DNA from: Phycisphaeraceae bacterium
GTDB taxonomy: Bacteria > Planctomycetota > Phycisphaerae > Phycisphaerales > Phycisphaeraceae
Assembly: GCA_016763955.1 (NCBI GenBank)
Contig: JAESSU010000265.1
Span: 1-5,348 of the forward strand
Direction: 5' to 3'
Length of the DNA: 5,348 bases
The notes beneath the pieces were generated by a model. It was given only the letters and a program-made list of their open reading frames with translations, did no database searches and was not told the DNA's origin. Numbering within the stretch: the first letter of the stretch is position 1; each line of letters starts with the position of its first letter. Shown here in pieces: positions 1 to 5,348 of this stretch. Position numbers and translations under genes: made by a program.

Positions 1-1
1 C

Positions 2-820
2 AGCCCGGGGCAGGCCAAACTGCTAGCCAAGCGAGCTGCAGAAATGGATGCTTACCGCAAACTTGCTGAGTATTTGTTGGGACTGGAAATTCAGTCAAGC
101 ACCACGGTGAAGGACTTTACAACTGAATCAGACAAGATTGCTGGCGCAGTCGATGCGCTTGTCAAAAACGTTCAGTTCACCGAAGTTCGCTATTTTGATG
201 ATGGCACTGTCGAAGTCCAGGCCCAAATTTCTTTGCGTCAAGTCATCACCGATCTTAAGAAAATCTGTGATGAGGTTTATAAAGGCGGGCAATGGAAAAA
301 AGAATCTTTCGACCAAATTGAAAAGAATTCTTCTCAAGAGATCATCATAGTCATCGGCTCAGGAGCAGCCCGTGCGACAAGTAATGTGCCCGATCCGCAA
401 ACCACCGCTGTGGTGACGAATCATCAAGCCCAGTCTGCGCATTTACCCGCCATTTTTAAAAATTATTCGCCAAACGCCCGTCTTCAAGCCAAGCGTGCTG
501 CGGAGATGGATGCTTACCGTAAATTGCTTGAACAGATTCAAGGCATGAAGATTTCCGCAAGCACCTATGTCCGCGATTTTGTCACCGAGTCTGACAGCAT
601 TAAAAGTGCTCTTGTCGGTTGTATCAAAGGTGCCCGCATTCACGATATCCGCTATCACGAAGATGGTAGTGTCGAAGTCGAAGCGTCATTAACTCTGGAG
701 CAAGTCATCAAAACCGTCAAAAAGGTCTGCGATGAAGTCTATAAAGGTGGCAAGTGGGAAAAACACCAGTTTGATGAAATCTCCCGCCGTACCCAACACA
801 AAGCGATTACCGTCCTAGGG
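2..820 (+). repeat. Intragenic tandem duplication of an LPP20-domain coding unit
   Basis: Two diverged copies of one coding unit lie at about 2-355 and 467-820. The Met-Asp-Ala-Tyr-Arg-Lys codons recur at 44 and 506, 462 bases apart, and the Cys-Asp-Glu-Val-Tyr-Lys-Gly-Gly codons at 266 and 728, also 462 apart. The spacer of about 110 bases between the copies (Pro/Thr/Gln-rich in protein) is not repeated. About half of residues are conserved and synonymous sites differ widely, so the duplication is old rather than a recent copying event. Confidence 0.85.
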
Positions 821-904
821 CTCGGAGTCATCGGCAACAAAGCTGTCACAGGCAATAACAAGGCAGCTCTCAGTGCTGTCACTGATATGACCCTCCCCGA
901 ATAA
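2..904 (+). CDS. LPP20-family envelope protein with two tandem LPP20-like domains (5' end missing)
   Basis: The reading frame is open from the first complete codon at position 2, so the real start lies upstream; the Met at 44 sits inside a conserved motif and is not a plausible start. The visible part is 300 residues. Domain 1 begins at about residue 1 and domain 2 at about residue 156. Both open with the LPP20-type signature A-K-R-A-A-E-M-D-A-Y-R-K-L, continue with V-[KR]-D-F-x-T-E-S-D and DG-x-VEV, and carry CDEVYKGG at residues 89 and 243. Over about 108 aligned residues the copies are roughly half identical, without gaps, at a period of 154 residues. The tail after domain 2 is low in structure and ends TLPE. 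LPP20 proteins (Helicobacter Lpp20, Vibrio FlgP) are usually outer-membrane lipoproteins of one domain; whether this one has a lipobox cannot be seen. The next gene starts 34 bases downstream and is probably cotranscribed. Family assignment is firm; the exact role is unknown. Confidence 0.85.
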   Translation, partial: SPGQAKLLAKRAAEMDAYRKLAEYLLGLEIQSSTTVKDFTTESDKIAGAVDALVKNVQFTEVRYFDDGTVEVQAQISLRQVITDLKKICDEVYKGGQWKKESFDQIEKNSSQEIIIVIGSGAARATSNVPDPQTTAVVTNHQAQSAHLPAIFKNYSPNARLQAKRAAEMDAYRKLLEQIQGMKISASTYVRDFVTESDSIKSALVGCIKGARIHDIRYHEDGSVEVEASLTLEQVIKTVKKVCDEVYKGGKWEKHQFDEISRRTQHKAITVLGLGVIGNKAVTGNNKAALSAVTDMTLPE

Positions 905-938
905 AAACTTTCATCTTCCATACACAGGAATCAGAATC

Positions 939-1178
939 ATGAAAACCTATATCTCTCTGAGCATATTATGCACCGCCGGATTGCTCCTTGCCGGCTGCCA
1001 GGCCGATCCGCTAATCATTGAAAAACACTACACTGAAAACACCCAGACCATTCAAACGGTCGACAGCCCTGTCAGCTCGCTTAACGCCCCACAAAGCCAA
1101 CAAGCCAGTCGCCCGGCACCTCGCCATACGGTGACCATTAACGAGCAGGTCGAAAGCCAGCAAATAATTCTCAAGTAA
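939..1178 (+). CDS. Small outer-membrane-type lipoprotein, 79 residues, unknown function
   Basis: The N-terminus is a lipoprotein signal peptide: Lys at position 2, a hydrophobic core at about 4-18, and the lipobox L-A-G-C with the lipidated Cys at residue 20. Residue +2 is Gln rather than Asp, which by the Escherichia sorting rule points to the outer membrane. The mature part is only 60 residues, rich in Gln, Ser, Thr and Pro, with no recognisable fold, and is probably a flexible tether. An AGGAA Shine-Dalgarno at 926-930 lies 8 bases before the ATG and settles the start. It follows the LPP20 gene by 34 bases with no terminator between, so the two are probably one operon. I do not recognise a family; small lipoproteins beside LPP20 or CsgG-type genes often act as assembly partners, which is inference here. 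That it is a real gene is well supported. Confidence 0.85.
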   Translation: MKTYISLSILCTAGLLLAGCQADPLIIEKHYTENTQTIQTVDSPVSSLNAPQSQQASRPAPRHTVTINEQVESQQIILK

Positions 1179-1182
1179 AATA

Positions 1183-1215
1183 AGTGCCCCATTGGGCATT
1201 ACGAACAATTTGTTC
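1183..1215. repeat. Two inverted repeats just after the lipoprotein gene
   Basis: A 7-bp stem (1183-1189 with 1194-1200, one G-U pair, loop CATT) lies 5 bases after the lipoprotein stop. A perfect odd-length palindrome follows at 1203-1215 (GAACAA, centre T, TTGTTC). A T5 run stands at 1220-1224. Together they could form a weak transcription terminator for the two upstream genes; the palindrome alone could also be an operator half-site pair. The T run is not directly against a stem, so confidence is low. Confidence 0.35.
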
Positions 1216-1283
1216 CCGGTTTTTCCTGCAACGTTTTTGAAGAACCTTAGGTATAGTGAATCACTTATTGGCGTGTTTTCATA

Positions 1284-1292
1284 TGCTATAGC
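1284..1292 (+). promoter_or_regulatory. Possible extended -10 promoter element for the protease gene
   Basis: The bases TGC-TATAGC match an extended -10 pattern (TGn followed by a TATAAT-like hexamer) about 95 bases before the proposed start codon. No good -35 hexamer lies at 16-18 bases upstream (TTATTG at 1265-1270 is poor). The spacing would leave a transcribed leader of about 90 bases. This is weak and based only on pattern match. Confidence 0.2.
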
Positions 1293-1314
1293 TGCCCTTT
1301 GATCACTTTACTTG

Positions 1315-1374
1315 TCTTGTTGGGTGCAAGATTTTTTGTTGGGTTTGTCTAAACCAATAGACCGGACTCTTGCA
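1315..1374 (+). promoter_or_regulatory. Leader with mutually exclusive hairpins ahead of the protease gene
   Basis: TCTTG at 1315-1319 can pair with CAAGA at 1327-1331, directly followed by T6 at 1332-1337, which is the shape of a small intrinsic terminator. The same strand segment, TGCAAGA at 1325-1331, is perfectly complementary to TCTTGCA at 1368-1374, which ends 2 bases before the Shine-Dalgarno. That longer-range stem would enclose a GGTTT/AAACC hairpin at 1342-1355. The two states exclude one another, the layout of an attenuator. A 9-base direct repeat, TTGTTGGGT, lies at 1317-1325 and 1336-1344. The stems are short and A/T-rich, so the regulatory role is speculative. Confidence 0.25.
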
Positions 1375-1376
1375 AT

Positions 1377-1382
1377 AGGTGA
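1377..1382 (+). promoter_or_regulatory. Ribosome binding site that decides the protease start
   Basis: AGGTGA at 1377-1382 is a near-consensus Shine-Dalgarno 5 bases before the ATG at 1388. The frame also has an upstream GTG at 1379, but that codon lies inside this motif and has no ribosome binding site of its own. The ATG at 1388 is therefore the better start, giving 974 rather than 977 residues. Confidence 0.75.
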
Positions 1383-1387
1383 TAAAT

Positions 1388-4312
1388 ATGCGTTTGAGAC
1401 TTTGGGTGATCGTGTTAGGAAGCTTTGCTGCTATCGGTAGCGGCGTTTATTGGATTGCTCCTAAGCTTAGCGAGAAATCTTTGACTGACGCGCCCGTTGC
1501 GTCCTTGACCGCTATGGGAGAAGCCGGTGACCTAGCAGGCAATGGACGATATCTGCCTGCTCGCAAACAAACCACTGAGTCCCTTGAGTATGACACCTCT
1601 GTTGAATCGCTAACTGCCCCCTCTGAGGAAATTAGTGATCAAGCCCAGCCGCATCCCGTTACCCCTATAAGCTCGGACGCTGACTTGTCGGTCATTGATG
1701 CGGACGTGGTTCTTTATGGGAAAGATCAAACAGTTCCTTTAAATATCGTTGCTTCTAATCAACCTGCATCGATCACCAAGGCAAAGATTTTCCCCAAGCC
1801 GCGAATTGCGGTGGTTCCTTTTTTGGTGTTGGGAAAGGTTCCTGCATGGTTACGTGCCGATGCCAACCAGATTATTGCGGAGCAGTTTGTTTCTGCCATT
1901 GATACGGATCGATACACTCTGATTGAACGATCTCAGATCGCGAAAATTGTTGAAGAAAAACATCTGCAACTTTCAGATCTGGTCAATTCCCAGACGGTCG
2001 CATCTCAGATCGGCCAACTCGCTGGCGTGCGATTTCTGGTCATTGGCAGTCTCACGCGTTTGGAATGGGACTATGTCTTAACGGCCCGCATCGTGGACTG
2101 TCAAAGCGGTGGCGAGATTCATGGCAGAGGGAAAACAACATTCCGATCAATCGATCAGATGCCCCGCCATATGGACCGCCTTGTGAATCTGCTTGGCCTG
2201 CGCAGCGGTGATGTTGATATGTCCTGGCAGGCAGAAACATTCCCTACACCAGAAACAATCGCTAACACCCCGCCCTCGTGGGACATGACCCACAACCAGT
2301 TAATCAACGTCACCAATCCCAATGCCACATTTTCATTAACCCTTGAGGCGGCGCCCAACCAACGCGAGTTTGTCGAGGGAGACAAGATGGCGTTTGTCGT
2401 TGGGACGACACGCAGCTGCTTTGTGACATTGCTGAGTGTCGATCCAAAAGGCAATGTTTCCTTGCTCTTTCCCAATAAATGGCAACAGGGCAATGATGAT
2501 TTCCTTGAGGCAGGCACATTCAAACAAATTCCGCCATCACAGGCAGGGTTTCACTTCCTTGCTAGTTCACCACATGGCGAAACATTAGTCAAAGCCATTG
2601 GCACACTTAGGCCGTTGCAACTCCAAGGCATGATGACCAAGGGTGCTGACCAACCACTCTTCCAAAATCTGGGCAACATCAAAAATCTAAATACAAAAGG
2701 CCTTCTCGTTGAGGCAGCAGCTTCAGAAAAAATTTCCGTGAGCGTTTGGGCAACAGATGTCAGTGAGAACGCAGCGGACGCTTCCGGGAATACTTTCGGG
2801 AATACTTCCCGGGGGGTGAGGATGCTCGATGCGTTGTATTCACAGTCGGGATGGGCCAGTACCCAGTTGGTCGTCATAACGCATCAACAAACCCCTCCTG
2901 CACACCAATCAGAAGGCCCCGCCGCATTACCTGAACCCTTGCAATCGTCCAATGTTGATGCCAACGAACAGGTCTTTGCTCGGTGGGAGCAATTGTCGAA
3001 AAGCGCTCTGGAACCTTCGCTAGTCCCAACGCAGTCACCCGTAAAAACCATATTGCCTGCTAGCCGTGAATTACTGGTGTTCTATAAGCCACACGTTGAT
3101 GCCGCAAAAGACGGGCTTGATGTCGAAGGTGGTTCGTCACTTGGGCGCATGGCCATCAAGACGATTCACGCTCAGGATACTGCCAAGGGGGTGGATCCTG
3201 TTTCGCTTGAATCACACATTGATCAAATTCAGGCTTCACCTGATGTGGCAGCCGTCATCCCCAATTACAAATTCACTTTGTATGGCAAGACGACGAGCAT
3301 GCCCGCCACCTACTATGCCTCAGTGCAATGGGCATTACGAAATGACTTTAATGCTGGGGTCGATACGGCCTGGCACCGTGTCCTTCACCGCATCCGGTCG
3401 ATTACGCCCCCGTTAATTGCCGTGGTGGATCAAGGCTGTGATGTGAACGATCCACGCCTGGCCCCTGCGCTATGGATCAATCGTAAAGAAATTATCAACA
3501 ACGGTCTGGATGACGATCGTAACGGGCAAATCGACGACATTCATGGTTATAACTTTGTCGCTAAAACATCATCGCTCCAATGCCAAAGCAACAAAATTCA
3601 TCACGGCTCATTTGTGAGTTCCATCATCGCAGGCCAGGTCACTGGCAATGCCAGTGATGTCATTGGTCTGGTTCCCAATGCAACAATTCTCATGGCCGTT
3701 GCCATCGGTCCTGATGGCACTGGGGATTTGAATGCGATTCTCACCGCCATCGATTATGCCGTGAGAAACGGTGCCAAGGTCATCAATCTGAGTCTGGGTT
3801 CGCCGGTATCAAGACAAGATATGGCCAAACTCGCAGCCTTGCCGCTGTGGGATGAATTGGAAAAGAAAAATGTCCTCCTCGTCTGCGCTGCTGGCAATAT
3901 GAACTCGGACAATGATCAAACACCTATCTTTCCCGCCAGTTTGCCCCGAAGCAACGTCATTGCAGTGATGGCAACCGATTCAGCAGGAATGCCCGCACGT
4001 TCGAGAAACAAGTCCGGCCAGTGGATTACCTTTTCTAACTACGGCCGACAAAGTGTTCATCTAGGCGCACCGGGGTCACAAATCCTAGGCATCCCCGCCC
4101 CAGGACAAGTGACTATTTCCGATGGGACATCTTTTGCAGCATCAATGGTTGTGGCCACCGTAGCGTTAGTGCAGGGGTTGCATCCTCAGTGGGATCATCA
4201 AACCGTCAAACGTGCGATCCTTGAGTCCACCCGGCCGCTTAATACCTTAGCAGGCCGTTGTACTACCAGCGGGTTACTTGATGTCCAAGCCGCGTTAGAT
4301 TGGAAGCCCTGA
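1388..4312 (+). CDS. Membrane-anchored CsgG-like / DUF4384 / S8 subtilisin-type protease fusion
   Basis: This is a 974-residue envelope protein; numbering is from the ATG. A hydrophobic segment at 6-25 after Arg-Leu-Arg is a signal anchor or uncleaved signal, with no lipobox and no clear cleavage site. A disordered Ser/Thr/Ala linker runs to about 135. Residues 138-272 are CsgG/LpoB-like: PRIAVVPF (138-145), LIERSQI (178-184) and LAGVRFLVIGSL (211-222). Residues 312-456 fit DUF4384, with VEGDKMAFVV and LLFPN (359-363). After a second linker, about 560-640 resembles a subtilase propeptide (ELLVFYKP, then VAAVIPNY at 620-627). The S8 domain covers 642-974: Asp681 (AVVDQG), His739 (HGS), oxyanion Asn837 (AAGN) and Ser915 (GTSFAAS) are all present, plus an acidic, probably calcium-binding loop LDDDRNGQIDD (707-717). 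The usual Pro after GTSxAA is Ser. It is therefore probably an active, self-processing serine protease exposed in the periplasm. Substrate unknown. Domain calls rest on motif reading; the protease call is very firm, CsgG and DUF4384 firm. Confidence 0.93.
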   Translation: MRLRLWVIVLGSFAAIGSGVYWIAPKLSEKSLTDAPVASLTAMGEAGDLAGNGRYLPARKQTTESLEYDTSVESLTAPSEEISDQAQPHPVTPISSDADLSVIDADVVLYGKDQTVPLNIVASNQPASITKAKIFPKPRIAVVPFLVLGKVPAWLRADANQIIAEQFVSAIDTDRYTLIERSQIAKIVEEKHLQLSDLVNSQTVASQIGQLAGVRFLVIGSLTRLEWDYVLTARIVDCQSGGEIHGRGKTTFRSIDQMPRHMDRLVNLLGLRSGDVDMSWQAETFPTPETIANTPPSWDMTHNQLINVTNPNATFSLTLEAAPNQREFVEGDKMAFVVGTTRSCFVTLLSVDPKGNVSLLFPNKWQQGNDDFLEAGTFKQIPPSQAGFHFLASSPHGETLVKAIGTLRPLQLQGMMTKGADQPLFQNLGNIKNLNTKGLLVEAAASEKISVSVWATDVSENAADASGNTFGNTSRGVRMLDALYSQSGWASTQLVVITHQQTPPAHQSEGPAALPEPLQSSNVDANEQVFARWEQLSKSALEPSLVPTQSPVKTILPASRELLVFYKPHVDAAKDGLDVEGGSSLGRMAIKTIHAQDTAKGVDPVSLESHIDQIQASPDVAAVIPNYKFTLYGKTTSMPATYYASVQWALRNDFNAGVDTAWHRVLHRIRSITPPLIAVVDQGCDVNDPRLAPALWINRKEIINNGLDDDRNGQIDDIHGYNFVAKTSSLQCQSNKIHHGSFVSSIIAGQVTGNASDVIGLVPNATILMAVAIGPDGTGDLNAILTAIDYAVRNGAKVINLSLGSPVSRQDMAKLAALPLWDELEKKNVLLVCAAGNMNSDNDQTPIFPASLPRSNVIAVMATDSAGMPARSRNKSGQWITFSNYGRQSVHLGAPGSQILGIPAPGQVTISDGTSFAASMVVATVALVQGLHPQWDHQTVKRAILESTRPLNTLAGRCTTSGLLDVQAALDWKP
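2781..2815. repeat. 12-bp tandem repeat forming a perfect inverted repeat inside the protease linker
   Basis: A 12-base unit, CTTnCGGGAATA, stands at 2781-2792 and 2793-2804, with a partial third copy starting at 2805. CCGGGAA (2784-2790) and TTCCCGG (2806-2812) are exact inverted arms around a 15-base loop. The repeat encodes S-G-N-T-F-G-N-T-S in the disordered linker between the DUF4384 and propeptide regions and keeps the frame. The 10-mer GGGAATACTT occurs here twice (2786, 2798) and once more in the terminator stem at 4427. Confidence 0.7.
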
Positions 4313-4422
4313 AAATTCCTGCGATCAAAAAACTACTTGTGCTTCTTGAGAATCAACTGCACACGTTCTTTTAACTCCGATAGAGCGCTGTTGGATTCAA
4401 CCAGACCTTATACCATTGACTC

Positions 4423-4455
4423 CCGTGGGAATACTTGTGCTTCCCACGGCTTTTT
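4423..4455 (+). terminator. Strong intrinsic terminator after the protease gene
   Basis: CCGTGGGAA at 4423-4431 and TTCCCACGG at 4441-4449 form a perfect 9-bp stem with a 9-base loop, followed by C and then T5 at 4451-4455. It lies about 110 bases after the protease stop and is in the right orientation to end that transcript. The minus strand has no T run after the hairpin, so it is probably one-directional. Confidence 0.82.
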
Positions 4456-4634
4456 CTAAACAAAGCTTCTGGAAGTGACACCGCCAATTCCAGCAGGGGT
4501 GACAGATAACGATGCGAAAATATCTAGTGCGGCCAAGAGCAGCAGTTGGTAGGCATGTTTTTTGTCTGGGGCAACATCAGTATGGACTACGAAACTCACA
4601 TTAAGTAGACCCACTGACGGTCCAAAATTCAGGG

Positions 4635-4678
4635 CCACCTTTCATCTCTTAGTAAGGGTGGGTTATTCAAATTTTTTT
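4635..4678 (+). terminator. Weak hairpin followed by a T7 run
   Basis: CCACCTTT (4635-4642) pairs with AAGGGTGG (4654-4661) in an 8-bp stem with one G-U pair and an 11-base loop. A run of seven T stands at 4672-4678, 10 bases after the stem. That distance is too long for a canonical intrinsic terminator, so this is only a candidate; it would end a transcript arising within the intergenic region. Confidence 0.25.
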
Positions 4679-4695
4679 CTTAGTCGTTAACTTAC

Positions 4696-4719
4696 GCGAT
4701 TGATCCCTTGCGGTTGATC
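4696..4719. repeat. Pair of 10-base direct repeats upstream of the PPC-domain gene
   Basis: GCGATTGATC (4696-4705) and GCGGTTGATC (4710-4719) differ at one base and start 14 bases apart; GCGAATCC follows at 4721. Such spaced repeats can be regulator binding sites, but no regulator or promoter nearby supports this. Confidence 0.3.
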
Positions 4720-4767
4720 TGCGAATCCATTGTCAGATTGGACATGCATGCCTACCCATACGGTCTG

Positions 4768-4793
4768 TTTGATCCTCGAAGTGGGGGATCGAA
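4768..4793. repeat. 10-bp hairpin in the upstream region of the PPC-domain gene
   Basis: TTTGATCCTC (4768-4777) pairs with GGGGATCGAA (4784-4793), two of the ten pairs being G-U, around a 6-base loop GAAGTG. No T run follows, so it is not a normal terminator. It lies about 100 bases before the next start codon and may be part of a leader RNA or a protein-binding site. Confidence 0.4.
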
Positions 4794-4884
4794 TAATGGA
4801 GAAAAATGAGAAACAGATTTTAATTTCGACGCGATCGGTTATATTTAAAGGGTTCCCATATCTTGGGGTATACAACCATTTTGC

Positions 4885-4890
4885 AAAGGA
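4885..4890 (+). promoter_or_regulatory. Ribosome binding site that selects a GTG start
   Basis: AAAGGA at 4885-4890 lies 6 bases before GTG at 4897. Other in-frame candidates are worse placed: GTG at 4903 is 12 bases away and ATG at 4915 is 24 bases away. GTG at 4897 is thus the likely start. Confidence 0.65.
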
Positions 4891-4896
4891 TTCCCT

Positions 4897-5348
4897 GTGT
4901 CAGTGATTAGAAAAATGCATTTAGGTGTCACATGGCTTTTTCTTGGCATTGCCTTGTTCCTTGGAGATGGGGGGATGATGTGCAGGGTTCACGCAGAGCT
5001 TCTGGAAACAGGTGAGCCGGACAACACCATTGCAGCGGCCCGGCCCGTCACATGGGATCAACCTTTAACACTTAAATTGGTTCCACGTCTGGATCGGGAT
5101 TATTTTCGTCTTGAGATACTAGGCCCTGGCGTGGTGAGTTGGACGGTTAAAGATTGGGATGCCAAGGCCGCTGGGATGAATTGGCCCTACGTTCGGATTT
5201 ATGATGCTCAAGGGAAATTATTGCGAGAAGGCGAATGGGATGCACAGGTTAAGGCAGGTGTGTATTACGCTAGCATTTGTGCGGCTCGATTTGAGAGCAA
5301 TATTCGTGTGGTTAAAAAGCCTTTTACGGTGACGTTTCATTTTGAAAA
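4897..5348 (+). CDS. Exported protein with an N-terminal PPC-like domain (3' end missing)
   Basis: The frame is open from GTG at 4897 to the right edge: 150 complete codons and two bases. The N-terminus is a signal peptide: Arg and Lys near the start, a hydrophobic stretch at about 8-22, and a likely signal peptidase I site after the Ala of CRVHA (residue 33). The mature part opens with E-P-D-N-T-I-A-A-A-R-P-V, then D-R-D-Y-F-R-L-E, V-R-I-Y-D-A-Q-G-K-L-L and V-K-A-G-V-Y-Y-A-S-I. This order matches bacterial pre-peptidase C-terminal (PPC) domains, beta-sandwich modules usually attached to secreted proteases. Here the domain stands near the N-terminus of a separate gene, and the neighbouring subtilase lacks one. 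What follows beyond the window is unknown. A long upstream gap and the strong terminator suggest its own promoter, which I could not identify. Gene firm; PPC assignment moderate. Confidence 0.75.
   Translation, partial: MSVIRKMHLGVTWLFLGIALFLGDGGMMCRVHAELLETGEPDNTIAAARPVTWDQPLTLKLVPRLDRDYFRLEILGPGVVSWTVKDWDAKAAGMNWPYVRIYDAQGKLLREGEWDAQVKAGVYYASICAARFESNIRVVKKPFTVTFHFE

Larger units (their letters stand above)
4313..4896. other. 584-base intergenic region without a convincing gene
   Basis: From left to right it holds the untranslated tail of the protease gene, a strong terminator at 4423-4455, a hairpin with a later T7 run at 4635-4678, a 10-base direct repeat at 4696-4719 and a 10-bp hairpin at 4768-4793, before the ribosome binding site at 4885-4890. 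Short protein-like stretches occur on both strands (for example a 24-codon minus-strand tail at 4333-4407), but all are broken by stops and none has a proper start. It could be a decayed gene or a regulatory or small-RNA region; I cannot tell which. Confidence 0.6.

Noticed and set aside
44..46. ATG at 44 as the true start of the LPP20 gene
   Set aside because: The frame is open to the window edge, and the preceding residues match the conserved start of the second LPP20 copy, so the gene begins upstream.
1379..1387. GTG at 1379 as start of the protease gene
   Set aside because: It lies within the AGGTGA Shine-Dalgarno that serves the ATG at 1388 and has no well-placed ribosome binding site itself.
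2155..2877. Minus-strand open frames of up to 122 codons inside the protease gene
   Set aside because: They are antisense shadows of a gene with clear domain motifs on the + strand throughout this stretch.
3066..3416. 116-codon + strand frame overlapping the protease
   Set aside because: It is out of frame with the propeptide and S8 coding sequence, has low-quality composition and no ribosome binding site.
4840..4845. TATATT as -10 box of the PPC-domain gene
   Set aside because: No acceptable -35 hexamer at normal spacing; A/T-rich sequence makes such matches common here.
4687..4875. Minus-strand open frame of 62 codons
   Set aside because: No ribosome binding site, no recognisable protein features, and it spans the hairpin and repeats; likely chance.
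1..5348. CRISPR array, tRNA, rRNA or insertion sequence
   Set aside because: No regularly spaced repeats, no cloverleaf or rRNA-like segments, and no transposase or terminal inverted repeats were seen.

Overview
The window appears to come from a diderm (outer-membrane) bacterium. It encodes a lipoprotein with a clear lipobox and Gln at +2, and envelope families found in diderms: LPP20, CsgG-like, DUF4384, a secreted subtilase and a PPC-like domain. Base composition is intermediate. The style of the subtilase (an acidic calcium-loop-like LDDDRNGQIDD segment, PPC partners, DUF4384) recalls large-genome environmental bacteria such as planctomycetes or myxobacteria, but the phylum cannot be fixed from this sequence. 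All supported genes are on the + strand.

Layout. Positions 2-904 are the 3' end of a gene carrying two tandem LPP20-like domains; its start lies before the window. After 34 bases comes a 79-residue lipoprotein (939-1178), probably in the same transcript. A leader of about 200 bases with several small inverted repeats precedes a 974-residue protein (1388-4312) that joins four parts in one chain: an N-terminal membrane segment, a CsgG/LpoB-type domain, a DUF4384 domain, and a propeptide plus S8 subtilisin-type protease with all catalytic residues present. A strong intrinsic terminator lies at 4423-4455. The rest of a 584-base gap (4313-4896) holds two weaker hairpins, a pair of direct repeats and faint coding-like fragments, but no convincing gene. 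At 4897 a new gene starts with GTG and runs off the right edge; it encodes a signal peptide followed by a PPC-like domain.

How the genes may work together (inference). LPP20 lipoproteins and CsgG/FlgO-type proteins are known partners at the outer membrane and periplasm, for example FlgP and FlgO in Vibrio. DUF4384 and PPC domains are common accessory modules of exported proteins and proteases. This looks like an envelope-associated proteolytic module in which the CsgG-like and DUF4384 parts position or sense, and the subtilase cleaves. The multidomain fusion and its company are the most unusual content of the window. No mobile element, CRISPR array, tRNA or rRNA was seen.
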